Notes under the pieces: model-generated
What the model was told of the DNA's origin: nothing
Databases searched by the model: none
What the model saw: only the letters and a program-made list of their open reading frames with translations
Program-made: the position numbers and the translations under genes
Source of the DNA: Hyphomonas johnsonii MHS-2
GTDB taxonomy: Bacteria > Pseudomonadota > Alphaproteobacteria > Caulobacterales > Hyphomonadaceae
Length of the DNA stretch: 64,000 bases
Assembly (NCBI RefSeq): GCF_000685275.1
Contig: NZ_ARYK01000006.1
Coordinates: forward strand, 1-64,000
Direction of reading: 5' to 3'
Shown here: positions 26,840 through 39,352 of the stretch, one piece after another
Layout: every line of letters starts with the position of its first letter
Numbering within the stretch: the first letter of the stretch is position 1

Positions 26840-28651
26840 ATGAGACAGACATTTGACATCAAGGGTGGGCCGCAGGACGGCCGGACCCATTTGCCGCTCC
26901 TCCGCAAGGAGCTTTCCGCCATGAACCTCGACGGCTTCTACGTGCCGCACGATGATGAGTACCAGAACGAGTACCTGCCGGACGCTAACGAGCGCCTCGC
27001 CTGGGTCAGCGGGTTTACCGGCTCGTTCGGCAATGCGTTCGTGTTTACCGACCGGGCGGTGATCTTCGCCGATGGACGCTACACGTTGCAGGCGGCCGAC
27101 CAGACCGATCCGGACCTGTTCGAGCGGCTGGCGATTCCCGAGCCGGGCGCCTTCGGCTGGCTGAAGACGCAGGACATGGCCGGCAAGACGATCGGCTATG
27201 ACCCGAAACTGATGAGCCCGAATGAAGTGACGCAGCTGAAGGCCGCCGCCACTGCTGCTGGCGCCAACCTCGTCGCTGTCGCCGAGAACCCGATCGACCG
27301 GGCCTGGAAAGGCCGCCCGGAGCAGCCGTCGGCGCCTGTGGTTCCGCATGGCGTTGCCTTTGCCGGGGTGGAGCATGCCGAAAAGCGCGCGCGTATCGGT
27401 GAAGCCCTGAAAGCCGAAAAGGCGGATGCCGCGGTCATTACCTCGCCGGCCTCCGTCGCCTGGGCGTTCAATATCCGGGGCGGTGATGTCAGCTGCACGC
27501 CACTGCCGCTCGGCCGCGCCATCCTGCGCGCCGATGGCTCGGCGGATCTCTTCCTCGACGAAGCCAAGGTCAGCGACGAATTGCGATCGCACCTCGGCAA
27601 TGGCGTCACGTTGCGGCCGCTGTCGCAGCTTGAAACGGCTCTGGCCGACCTGAAGGGAAAGACCGTCAGCGTCGACCCGGACGTGGCATCTGCCTGGTTC
27701 TTCGACACGCTGGAAGCGGCGGGCGCGAAGGTTCTGGCGCAACGTGACCCGGTTGCGCTGCCGAAGGCCTGCAAGAACGCGGCGGAGATCGCCGGCACGA
27801 CCGCCGCCCATATCCGCGATGGCGTGGCGCTGACCAAATTCCTCCACTGGCTGGATACCGAGGCACAGAGCGGCAAGGTCACGGAAATTGAAGCCGCCAT
27901 GAAACTGGAAGCGTTCCGCGAGGAATATTCCGGGCTGAACGACCTGTCCTTTCCGACGATTTCCGGCGCGGGCCCGCATGGCGCCCTACCGCATTACCGT
28001 GTCTCGACGGCCTCCAACCGTGTGCTGGAGCGTGACTCGCTGTTCCTCGTGGATTCCGGCGGTCAGTATCTCGACGGCACCACCGATGTGACGCGCACCG
28101 TGCCGATCGGCACGGCCAGCGATGACATGCGCAGGCATTATACGCTGGTACTGAAGGGTCATATCGCGCTCGCCGCCGTGCGTTTCCCGCACGGGACCAC
28201 AGGCACGCATCTCGACATTCTCGCGCGCCATGCGCTGTGGCAGGCAGGGCTTGATTACCAGCACGGCACCGGTCACGGCGTCGGCGTCTATCTCGGCGTC
28301 CACGAGGGCCCTCACCGCATCGCGAAGGCATGGAATGCAGTGCCGCTGGCGCCGGGCATGATCGTGTCGAACGAGCCGGGCTATTACCGCGAAGGCCAAT
28401 ACGGCATCCGTATCGAGAACCTGCAATATATCACCCCGCCGGCGCCCATTCCGGGCGGCGAGATCGACATGATGGGCTTCGAATGCCTGACCTGGGCCCC
28501 CCTGGCACGGGACCTGATCCGCGTGGACCTCCTGTCGCAACAGGAGCGGGACTGGGTCAACGCCTATCATGCGCGCGTTCGGGACATCTTGGCGGACAAG
28601 CTTGAGGGCGACGTGAAAGCCTGGCTGGAGACGGCCTGCGAGCCGCTCTAG
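26840..28651 (+). CDS. Xaa-Pro aminopeptidase (M24B family)
   Basis: A 603-residue member of the long, eukaryote-like aminopeptidase P group, with two creatinase N-terminal domains (about 1-300) and an M24 pita-bread catalytic domain (about 300-530). Metal ligands fall in FLVDSGGQYLDGTTDVTRT (two Asp), GTGHGVGVYLGVHEG (His) and NEPGYY plus IRIENL (two Glu). It removes N-terminal residues preceding proline in the cytosol. The gene stands alone on the plus strand. Confidence 0.92.
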   Translation: MRQTFDIKGGPQDGRTHLPLLRKELSAMNLDGFYVPHDDEYQNEYLPDANERLAWVSGFTGSFGNAFVFTDRAVIFADGRYTLQAADQTDPDLFERLAIPEPGAFGWLKTQDMAGKTIGYDPKLMSPNEVTQLKAAATAAGANLVAVAENPIDRAWKGRPEQPSAPVVPHGVAFAGVEHAEKRARIGEALKAEKADAAVITSPASVAWAFNIRGGDVSCTPLPLGRAILRADGSADLFLDEAKVSDELRSHLGNGVTLRPLSQLETALADLKGKTVSVDPDVASAWFFDTLEAAGAKVLAQRDPVALPKACKNAAEIAGTTAAHIRDGVALTKFLHWLDTEAQSGKVTEIEAAMKLEAFREEYSGLNDLSFPTISGAGPHGALPHYRVSTASNRVLERDSLFLVDSGGQYLDGTTDVTRTVPIGTASDDMRRHYTLVLKGHIALAAVRFPHGTTGTHLDILARHALWQAGLDYQHGTGHGVGVYLGVHEGPHRIAKAWNAVPLAPGMIVSNEPGYYREGQYGIRIENLQYITPPAPIPGGEIDMMGFECLTWAPLARDLIRVDLLSQQERDWVNAYHARVRDILADKLEGDVKAWLETACEPL

Positions 28652-28686
28652 CAACAGGCGCTGCCGCGTTAACGAAAAACCGTATT

Positions 28687-28701
28687 GTTCCTGTTTTGTT
28701 C
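28687..28701 (+). promoter_or_regulatory. LexA box (SOS operator) of recN
   Basis: GTTC-CTGTTTT-GTTC is an exact match to the alphaproteobacterial LexA direct repeat GTTC-N7-GTTC. It ends 18 bases before the recN ATG, where a bound repressor would block transcription. recN is a classical SOS gene. Confidence 0.85.
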
Positions 28702-28719
28702 TAGTGGTATGGGAGAGGC

Positions 28720-32516
<3,797 letters not shown>

Positions 32517-32520
32517 GGCG

Positions 32521-33360
32521 CTATTTGCCGCCGGGCAGCATACGCTGCAGCAGTGTGCGGCGTGTTTCAGGCGTGAGCGCTTCGGGATCAAGGCCCTGTT
32601 TCGTGAGCAGCCGGTAGCTCATCTTGTACCAGTCGCTCTGCGGGTAGTTGTAGCCGAGCGTCGAACCGGCCGCGAGCGCCTGGTCGCGCAGGCCAAGCGT
32701 CAGGTAGGATTCGACCAACCGGTGCAGGGCTTCCGGCGTGTGCGATGTCGTATCATACGTGGTCACGACCGTGCGGAACCGGTTGACGGCGGCCAGTGTC
32801 TGGTTGGAGCGCAGGTACCAGCGTCCGATTTCCATCTCCTTGCCGGCGAGCTGGTCCTTGACCATGTCAATCTTCAGGCTGGCGTCGCGGGCATACGGGC
32901 TTTCGGGAAAGCGGCGTGTGACGTCCCGCAGCGCGTTGAGGGCAAGTTCCGTTGTCTTCTGGTCGCGGCCGATATCAACGATCTGGTCGAAATAGCTGAC
33001 GGCGATCAGGTAATAGGCATAGTCGGCTTCCGAGCCGCCCGGGTGCAGGCCGAGATACCGCTGGGCCGCCGAGATGGCCTCGTCATAGTCGTGGGCCTTG
33101 TAGGACGCGAAAGCGGTCATCACCATCGATTTGCGCGCCCATTCCGAATAGGGGTGCTGGCGCTCGACTTCGTTGAACATGAGGATCGCGCGCGGATAAT
33201 TCCGCTTGTCCAGTTCGGTGGCGGCCTGATTGTATATCTGTTCGACCGGGCGCTCGACATAGGCAAGCTCCTGGCGCCGCTTGTTCGCCGACTGACAGGC
33301 TGTCAGCGCGACAAGGCAGGTAATGATCACGAGACCGGAGAGGGGCTTTCGAAGGGACAT
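32521..33360 (-). CDS. bamD: Outer membrane assembly lipoprotein BamD
   Basis: A 279-residue lipoprotein (lipobox LTAC, Cys22) with five TPR-like helical pairs starting at VEQIYNQAATELDKRNYPRAILMFNEVERQHPYSEWARKS, given here only as a landmark around residues 38-78 (HPYSEWA). It joins BamA in inserting outer-membrane proteins. ATG 33360 places the signal peptide correctly; an in-frame ATG at 33402 would add 14 hydrophilic residues. No clear Shine-Dalgarno is seen. It follows lpxC by 90 bases, as in other alphaproteobacteria. Confidence 0.93.
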   Translation of the reverse strand: MSLRKPLSGLVIITCLVALTACQSANKRRQELAYVERPVEQIYNQAATELDKRNYPRAILMFNEVERQHPYSEWARKSMVMTAFASYKAHDYDEAISAAQRYLGLHPGGSEADYAYYLIAVSYFDQIVDIGRDQKTTELALNALRDVTRRFPESPYARDASLKIDMVKDQLAGKEMEIGRWYLRSNQTLAAVNRFRTVVTTYDTTSHTPEALHRLVESYLTLGLRDQALAAGSTLGYNYPQSDWYKMSYRLLTKQGLDPEALTPETRRTLLQRMLPGGK

Positions 33361-33450
33361 GACGAAGCGGAGCTTTCTGCTGTGAATCTCAGCCTTTTGC
33401 ATAGCCCGAACAGGGCCGCAATTCCAAGGAAGATTGTCAGGCGGGTCCGA

Positions 33451-34374
33451 TCAGACTGCCGCGCTGGCGCGCAGGTCGGGCTGGCGTAGTGTGCCAGCGT
33501 CGCTTTCCCAGCACCAGACTGACGGCGTGGCCAGCAGCTTTCGCACCAGCGCGTTGTTCAGCGCGTGGCCGGGCTGGACAGCGTCATAATTGCCGGCAAT
33601 CGGTGCGCCCGCGAGCATCAGGTCGCCAACCGCGTCCAGCATCTTGTGCCGCACGAACTCGTCTTCGGCCCGCAAGCCTTCGGGGTTCATGACGGCGCCA
33701 TTGTCGAGCACAACGGCATTGTCGAGCGAGCCGCCGCGCGCCAGGCCGATCGCGCGCAGCATGTCGACATCGCGTGCAAAACCATAGGTGCGGGCGAAGG
33801 CGAGGTCGCGGGCGAACATGCCGGGCGCAAGGCGCACCGCCATCTGCTGCACCCCGATCACGTCATCATCATATTCGATCCGGGCCCGAAGGGTGAGCAA
33901 TGTGTCAGGGGAGGGGGACAGCGACGCGCGTTTCGGACCGTCAACAATCTCAATCCGCTCGAGCATGCGAATCCGCTTGCGGGGGGCCGATTGCACTTTC
34001 AGCCCTGCCTGCAGCAGCAATTCGCAGAATACGGCGGACGAACCGTCCATGATCGGGACTTCCGGCCCGTCGATTTCGATCAGCAGATTGTCGATGCCCA
34101 TGCCTGCGAGGGCTGCCATGAGGTGTTCGACGACAGCAACAGACACGCCCGCTTCGTTTGTCAGCGTCGTGCCGAGCCGCGTATCGGACACGCTTTCGGC
34201 ATGTGCGGGGATCAGGGTGCTGGAGGCCTCGACGTCGGTGCGGCGGAAAACAACGCCCGTTCCGACTGGCGCGGGCTTGAGCACCAGCCGGGCTTTTTCC
34301 CCGCTGTGCACGCCGATACCCGCGCAAACCGCGGGGCGCTCAATCGTCTGCTGCATCTGGACGTCACTCAACAC
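33451..34374 (-). CDS. lpxC: UDP-3-O-acyl-N-acetylglucosamine deacetylase
   Basis: A 307-residue zinc deacetylase, the committed step of lipid A synthesis. Zinc ligands are His84 (in VEHLMAAL), His243 and Asp247 (in RHKMLDAVGD); Glu83 and His270 (PGHALNN) complete the active site. The start is GTG 34374, with GGAGG six bases upstream. It has its own promoter region, because two terminators separate it from ftsZ. Confidence 0.96.
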   Translation of the reverse strand: MLSDVQMQQTIERPAVCAGIGVHSGEKARLVLKPAPVGTGVVFRRTDVEASSTLIPAHAESVSDTRLGTTLTNEAGVSVAVVEHLMAALAGMGIDNLLIEIDGPEVPIMDGSSAVFCELLLQAGLKVQSAPRKRIRMLERIEIVDGPKRASLSPSPDTLLTLRARIEYDDDVIGVQQMAVRLAPGMFARDLAFARTYGFARDVDMLRAIGLARGGSLDNAVVLDNGAVMNPEGLRAEDEFVRHKMLDAVGDLMLAGAPIAGNYDAVQPGHALNNALVRKLLATPSVWCWESDAGTLRQPDLRASAAV

Positions 34375-34427
34375 ATCAACCCTCCGGCTCAGGAACGTAA
34401 TCTGGATGGGTTGAGGGAAGATAACAA

Positions 34428-34450
34428 AACACGCCTTGTTTCGGCGTGTT
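34428..34450 (-). terminator. Second terminator after ftsZ
   Basis: AACACGCC and GGCGTGTT form an eight-base stem with a seven-base loop, followed on the minus strand by TTTTGTT. It lies five bases beyond the first terminator and 53 bases before lpxC. Confidence 0.75.
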
Positions 34451-34455
34451 ACAAA

Positions 34456-34481
34456 AAGGCCGTGACGGTTGTCACGGCCTT
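34456..34481 (-). terminator. First terminator after ftsZ
   Basis: AAGGCCGTGAC and GTCACGGCCTT form an 11-base perfect stem around a four-base loop. On the minus strand it runs into TTTTTG, a classical rho-independent end 63 bases after the ftsZ stop. Confidence 0.9.
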
Positions 34482-34543
34482 GTTAAATAAAGTAATTTTT
34501 AGAAACATTCGCCACGGTCCGAGGCGCATTTAATTCAGTTCGT

Positions 34544-35968
34544 TCAGTGGTTGGCCGACCGGCGCAGGAAGGCCGGGATTTCAAGGTCGGCATCATCGAA
34601 CGGCGCGGCTTCGGGATGGTCGTCCGGCGAGGAGATGATCTGGGCCGGAACGGCGGCGTCGGGCGTGTCATCGTTCTCGCCCTGCGGGCTGCGGCGCCAT
34701 CCGAAAAGATGGGAAAATCCCGACGATCCATGCTCTGGGCGGGCGCGGTCCGTCGAGGGAGCCTCCTTGCGGGAACCGAAGATGACGTCTGCGGAGACTT
34801 CGTCTTCGCCCTGCGCGCCGGCATAGTGATCGGCGGGCAGCGGCTGGCCGGCAAAATCCGAGCGTGGATCGCTTTCCCCGGTGCGCAGCGGCGATGCGGA
34901 TCCGGTGACCACGAGCGGACGCTCGTCGCCTTCGGCTTCCAGGGTGTCTTCGCTTTCGGCAATCGGTTCGGCGATCGGCTGGCGGACCGTTTCCTGGACC
35001 GGGCTGGCCGGTGCCAGCGCGTGCTGGCCGGATTCGATGCCTGCCGCGACGACGGAGACGCGGATCTTGCCCTCAAGCTCGCTGTCAAAGGCCGAACCAA
35101 GGATGATATTGGCATCCGGGTCGATTTCCCGACGGATTTCGTTGGCCGCCTCGTCCAGTTCGAACAGGGTCATGTCATAGCCGCCGGTGATATTGATCAG
35201 GACGCCCTTGGCGCCTTTGAGGCTGATATCATCGAGCAGCGGATTATCGATCGCCTGGCGGGCGGCTTCCAGCGCGCGGTTTTCACCTTCGGCTTCACCC
35301 ATGCCCATCATTGCCGTTCCCATGCCGCGCATGATCGACCCGACGTCGGCGAAGTCGAGATTGATCAGGCCGGGCATCACCATCAGGTCGGTAATGCCGC
35401 GCACGCCGGAATACAGCACGTCATCCGCCATGCGGAAGGCTTCGGCAAATGTCGTGCGGTCATTTGCAATGCGGAACAGGTTCTGGTTGGGGACGACGAT
35501 CATCGTGTCGACATGGTCGCGGATATCCGCGAGGCCAAGGTCGGCCAGCGCCATGCGGCGAGCGCCTTCAAAGCCGAAAGGCTTGGTAACGACAGCGACC
35601 GTCAGGATGCCCATTTCGCGGGCCGTGCGGGCAATCACTGGCGCAGCGCCTGTGCCGGTACCACCGCCCATTCCGGCGGCGATGAACACCATATGGGCGC
35701 CTTCGAGGTATTCCTTTATCTCTGCGATCGACTCTTCGGCCGCCTTTGCGCCCACTTCGGGGCGGGCGCCGGCGCCGAGGCCGGCAGTCGTTTCCGGGCC
35801 AAGCTGGATGCGCAGTTCGGTCTTCGAGCGGAAGAGGGCCTGGGCGTCGGTATTGGCGACGATGAACTCCACGCCCTGCAGGTTCGCTTCGATCATGTTG
35901 TCGACCGCGTTACCGCCGGCGCCGCCAACTCCGAAGACGAGGATCCTGGGCTTCAGTTCATGTGTCAT
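34544..35968 (-). CDS. ftsZ: Cell division protein FtsZ
   Basis: A 474-residue tubulin-like GTPase that forms the division ring. The GTP-binding signature GGGTGTG is at residues 101-107, and the T7 loop ([10 protein letters not shown]) is near 203-212. The globular core ends around residue 320. A variable, acidic and proline-rich linker of about 135 residues follows. The conserved C-terminal peptide ([14 protein letters not shown]) binds FtsA and other partners. The 90-base gap to ftsA carries a CtrA-like site, and two terminators follow. Confidence 0.97.
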   Translation of the reverse strand: MTHELKPRILVFGVGGAGGNAVDNMIEANLQGVEFIVANTDAQALFRSKTELRIQLGPETTAGLGAGARPEVGAKAAEESIAEIKEYLEGAHMVFIAAGMGGGTGTGAAPVIARTAREMGILTVAVVTKPFGFEGARRMALADLGLADIRDHVDTMIVVPNQNLFRIANDRTTFAEAFRMADDVLYSGVRGITDLMVMPGLINLDFADVGSIMRGMGTAMMGMGEAEGENRALEAARQAIDNPLLDDISLKGAKGVLINITGGYDMTLFELDEAANEIRREIDPDANIILGSAFDSELEGKIRVSVVAAGIESGQHALAPASPVQETVRQPIAEPIAESEDTLEAEGDERPLVVTGSASPLRTGESDPRSDFAGQPLPADHYAGAQGEDEVSADVIFGSRKEAPSTDRARPEHGSSGFSHLFGWRRSPQGENDDTPDAAVPAQIISSPDDHPEAAPFDDADLEIPAFLRRSANH

Positions 35969-36027
35969 TCGCGTACCTCAATCTACCTGCTTGGAACCAA
36001 CCTGAACGTCACCATGGCCTCTTCCGG

Positions 36028-36042
36028 CTAAGGGACAGTTAA
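36028..36042 (-). promoter_or_regulatory. Possible CtrA-binding site upstream of ftsZ
   Basis: On the minus strand the sequence reads TTAA-N7-TTAG, one mismatch from the CtrA full site TTAA-N7-TTAA. It lies 60-74 bases upstream of the ftsZ start, in the ftsA-ftsZ gap. CtrA control of ftsZ is known in Caulobacter; use here is inference. Confidence 0.4.
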
Positions 36043-36058
36043 GTGCAGGCAGGTGGCG

Positions 36059-37354
36059 TCAGAAATTTTCTTTCAGCCAATGGAACGCCTTGTTCACAAC
36101 GCCGCTGCCCGTCTCGGTCCCGTATTCCTTCAGTGCAACGCCCGACCGGGCGACATCCACAAATCCAAGTTCACCATACAGTAGCAGACCCGAAGCTGTA
36201 GAAAAAGCTGGTGTTCCCAGTGTCTCGCCGAGAAATTCAGCGATCGTCGGGCGGCCCAGGCGCACTGGCGCGTTCAAAACGCGCGCAGCGACGTCGCGCA
36301 CGCCCGAAAGCTGGCTGGCGCCGCCTGTCAGCACCACGCGGCGTGGCAGTACGGAGCGTACACCGCTCGCATTCAGACTTTTTTGCACATATTCGAAGAT
36401 TTCCTCGATGCGCGGGGCGATGATGTCCGCGATGGCGCCCTTTTCCATCTTCATGCCCTGCAGACGGCCGTCATCGCCGAGGCGCGGGGCCTCGATCCGT
36501 TCTGCCAGGCCGGGGCCTTCGAGGTTTGCCGTGCCGTACACTGTCTTCAGGCGCTCGGCAGCGGCGAACGTCGTGCCGATGCCTTGCGCGATGTCTGCGG
36601 TCACATGCGTGCCGCCCGCCGGTACAAGGCCAAGCCAGGCCGGGGAGCCGTTGAGGTAGACCGAAACGGCCGTCACGCCGGCGCCCATGTCGATACAGAT
36701 GGCGCCGTTCTCGATTTCGTCATCGATCAGCGTGCCTGCCCCACTGGCGATGGAGGAGGGGACCAGGGCGGACACGCCGAGATGGGCCCGGCCCACGCAT
36801 TCGACGAGATTCTTCACCATCGGGCGCGGCGCAGTGACCACGGACAGCAGAATTCCGGCGCGGTCTGCGAACATGCCAGCGGGCTGGCGCACGCCTTCCT
36901 GCTGGTCGACGCGATAGGCAACCGGCCAGGCGGCGAGAATGTCGGCGCCCTTGGTCGGCACCTTGGAAAGGGCGAGCGCCTGCAGGCGCTTGACGTCCTT
37001 GTGGGTGATTTCGTGGCCGCCAATGTCGATGGCAGCGGTCACCAGCGTGCATTCGAGCCGGGGACCGGTGATGCCAAGGATGACTTCGCTGATCTGTTCA
37101 CCGGCTTCGCGTTCGGCATCTTCCACGGCGAGGCGGATCGAGCGCTCGAGGCCTTCCATGTCCGAAATTGCGCCGCCCGTGAATCCGCGCGACTGCTGGC
37201 GGCCGCCGCCGAGGATCTGGAACCGGCGGGGACCGGACCCGTCATTGCGACCGATCAGGCAGGTGATCTTGGAACACCCGATATCGAGCGTGGCCACCGT
37301 GCCGGTACGCCGGCTTCCGCCCAGGGCGCTGCGTCGGGACTGGACATTGGCCAT
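36059..37354 (-). CDS. ftsA: Cell division protein FtsA
   Basis: A 431-residue actin-like protein that tethers FtsZ to the membrane. Seen are the phosphate-1 region ATLDIGCSKI (residues 22-31), the ICIDMGAGVT phosphate-2 motif and the adenosine loop VVLTGGASQLSG. The C-terminal amphipathic helix NKAFHWLKENF is the membrane anchor. Its ATG overlaps the ftsQ stop by one base (TGATG). Confidence 0.96.
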   Translation of the reverse strand: MANVQSRRSALGGSRRTGTVATLDIGCSKITCLIGRNDGSGPRRFQILGGGRQQSRGFTGGAISDMEGLERSIRLAVEDAEREAGEQISEVILGITGPRLECTLVTAAIDIGGHEITHKDVKRLQALALSKVPTKGADILAAWPVAYRVDQQEGVRQPAGMFADRAGILLSVVTAPRPMVKNLVECVGRAHLGVSALVPSSIASGAGTLIDDEIENGAICIDMGAGVTAVSVYLNGSPAWLGLVPAGGTHVTADIAQGIGTTFAAAERLKTVYGTANLEGPGLAERIEAPRLGDDGRLQGMKMEKGAIADIIAPRIEEIFEYVQKSLNASGVRSVLPRRVVLTGGASQLSGVRDVAARVLNAPVRLGRPTIAEFLGETLGTPAFSTASGLLLYGELGFVDVARSGVALKEYGTETGSGVVNKAFHWLKENF

Positions 37355-38217
37355 CAGCTGCGCGCGGCCTCCGCAATCTTGCGGGCGCCGGTCGATGGCG
37401 ACAGGTAGACACGGCCCTTGTTGCGCAGGTCGATCATTTTCAGCGGGCGCTGCATCAGCGCTGTGCGCGTCTGCAAGGTGGCAAGGCGGGTCAGGGATGT
37501 TTCGAGCGCGTCATCCTCGGGAAGGCGCACGGTCGCGCCGCTGATCAGCCTGATGTCCCAGCGCCGGTCGGCGACACGGGTGGCAACGGCCATCCGCGAC
37601 GCGACATCGGGTGTGTTTGCGAGCGCCTTGACCAGCGCGGGGGCCGCTTTTGGCGCACCGGTGCCGGCGAGGCGGACGAGGGTCTTGTGATCATCGGCGC
37701 GGGCGTCCGGCAGGATCCGGCCGAGGCCGTCAACCACGGTCCATTCCTTGCCGTCATGCCAGAGCGCCACCGGCTCTGCGGCGTCTGCAATGATCACGAT
37801 CTGGCCGGGCCAGAGGCGGTGGACACGCACGTTCAGCACTTTACGGGTCGCTTCGACGCGGCGGCGGATCAGCTTGGGGTCGGCGCGGAACATGTTCTCG
37901 CCGGGCTCGATCATGGCGGCGGCACGAACGTCTTCGGCCAGCGCCGGGTTCTGCTCGAGGCCGAGCACGGAGACGTCATTGACGGAGACACCTGCCATGC
38001 GGGCCGTGTCGTCCATGAAGCCGCCGAAACGGGTTTCGATCTGCGACAGCGATCCGCCCATCCAGGCAGCCGTGGCGACAACGATGGCGATCAGCATGAC
38101 CAGTCCGAACAGCACGGACGAGACACGGATTTCCTCGCCCGTCGCCTCGTCGACGATGGTGGCGGGGCGGCGGCGCGAACGCGAGGGGACAGACTTGTTC
38201 CGGCTTACCTTTGGCAT
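37354..38217 (-). CDS. ftsQ: Cell division protein FtsQ
   Basis: A 287-residue bitopic protein: a basic cytosolic tail (residues 1-30), one membrane helix (about 34-54), a POTRA domain (about 76-145, with [20 protein letters not shown]) and a beta domain. It recruits FtsB/FtsL and regulates septal synthesis. Its start overlaps the end of ddl by 13 bases. Confidence 0.94.
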   Translation of the reverse strand: MPKVSRNKSVPSRSRRRPATIVDEATGEEIRVSSVLFGLVMLIAIVVATAAWMGGSLSQIETRFGGFMDDTARMAGVSVNDVSVLGLEQNPALAEDVRAAAMIEPGENMFRADPKLIRRRVEATRKVLNVRVHRLWPGQIVIIADAAEPVALWHDGKEWTVVDGLGRILPDARADDHKTLVRLAGTGAPKAAPALVKALANTPDVASRMAVATRVADRRWDIRLISGATVRLPEDDALETSLTRLATLQTRTALMQRPLKMIDLRNKGRVYLSPSTGARKIAEAARS

Positions 38218-39113
38218 GAGGCATCCTCGATCATCCAGGCGACAAGCGCTTCGAAGGACATGCCAACGAAAGCGGCCTGTTCGGGGACAAGCGAGGTGGG
38301 CGTCATGCCGGGCTGGGTATTTGTTTCCAGGATCACGAGGCGGTCTCTCTTGTCGTCATAGCGAAAATCGGATCGCGTCGCGCCCCGGCATCCGAGCGCC
38401 TGATGTGCCCTGAGAGCTGCGTCCATCGCGGCTTCAGTCACATGCGCAGGCAGGTCTGCCGGGATCACATGCTGCGATCCACCGGCCTGATATTTGGCAT
38501 CAAAATCGTAATAGTCCCTTAAGGTCGTGATCTCCGTGACAGCGAGTGCACGATCACCGAGCACACCCACCGTCAGCTCGCGCCCCGGGATGAACTCCTC
38601 CGCCATGAGATTGTCGCCATAGTGCCAGCTGGGCCCCAGCAATTCTTGCGGCGGGCTGTTGGCGCCTTCGCGCACGATCAGCACGCCGAAGCTTGACCCC
38701 TCCGCGACGGGTTTGACCACATAGGGCGGCTTGAGCGGGTGGCTCGCGGCCGCTTCGGCGCGGGTGACACGCCTGTCGGCAGCGATCGGCAGGCCCGCGT
38801 CGCGATAGACGGCCTTCGACTTCAGCTTGTCCATGGCCAGCGCCGACGCCAGAACGCCGGAATGGGAATAGGGCAGGCCCATGACTTCGAGCAGGCCCTG
38901 CACGCAGCCATCCTCTCCCCACGGGCCATGCAGCCCGTTCAGAACGGTATCGGGTGCAGCCTCGGTGAGTTGCAGGGACAGATCGCGGCCAGCATCGATT
39001 TCGACCACGTCGTAACCGGCAGCAACAGCAGCCCTGGCCATCTGCTTGCCGGAGGACAGCGAGACCTCGCGTTCGGACGACCAGCCTCCGTAAATCACCG
39101 CTACGCGTTTCAT
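38205..39113 (-). CDS. ddl: D-alanine--D-alanine ligase
   Basis: A 302-residue ATP-grasp ligase making the D-Ala-D-Ala dipeptide for peptidoglycan. The N-terminus [16 protein letters not shown], the HGPWGEDG block, the glycine-rich ATP loop [11 protein letters not shown] and the metal-binding ETNTQPGMT are visible. AAAGGGA six bases before ATG 39113 fixes the start. In the usual gene order murB would stand immediately upstream; here 239 bases and a TonB-receptor gene on the other strand intervene. Confidence 0.96.
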   Translation of the reverse strand: MKRVAVIYGGWSSEREVSLSSGKQMARAAVAAGYDVVEIDAGRDLSLQLTEAAPDTVLNGLHGPWGEDGCVQGLLEVMGLPYSHSGVLASALAMDKLKSKAVYRDAGLPIAADRRVTRAEAAASHPLKPPYVVKPVAEGSSFGVLIVREGANSPPQELLGPSWHYGDNLMAEEFIPGRELTVGVLGDRALAVTEITTLRDYYDFDAKYQAGGSQHVIPADLPAHVTEAAMDAALRAHQALGCRGATRSDFRYDDKRDRLVILETNTQPGMTPTSLVPEQAAFVGMSFEALVAWMIEDASCQR

Positions 39114-39244
39114 GGCCGGTCCCTTTCCACTTTGGGCGCGATACGTGCCCGTCTCTAATGGCCTTTGTCTTAACAAAGCGGCGTGAGTCAGGCGAAACCG
39201 GATCTTGTACGTGTTCAAGTTACGAAAAAGTCACTGAAGCATTA

Positions 39245-39273
39245 TTGCCAATTAGTGACTACATGTGTAGTCG
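39245..39273 (+). promoter_or_regulatory. Promoter-like site with BlaI-type operator
   Basis: A -35-like TTGCCA (39245-39250) is followed by the inverted repeat GACTACA-TG-TGTAGTC (39257-39272), whose core TACA-N2-TGTA matches the blaI operator. The repeat centre lies 14 bases beyond the hexamer, exactly as in the blaI promoter. The -10 position (TAGTCG) is weak. It lies 81 bases upstream of the receptor gene. Confidence 0.55.
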
Positions 39274-39352
39274 TTTTGTATCGAAAGACGATGAAAGTGA
39301 CGGTTACCTCCGTTGTTTTCCCAAAAAGAAAATTGCATGAGGAAGCGCCCGC

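Noticed and set aside
34547-36031. 494-codon plus-strand frame antisense to ftsZ
   Set aside because: It is a shadow of ftsZ; composition and lack of domains argue against a gene.
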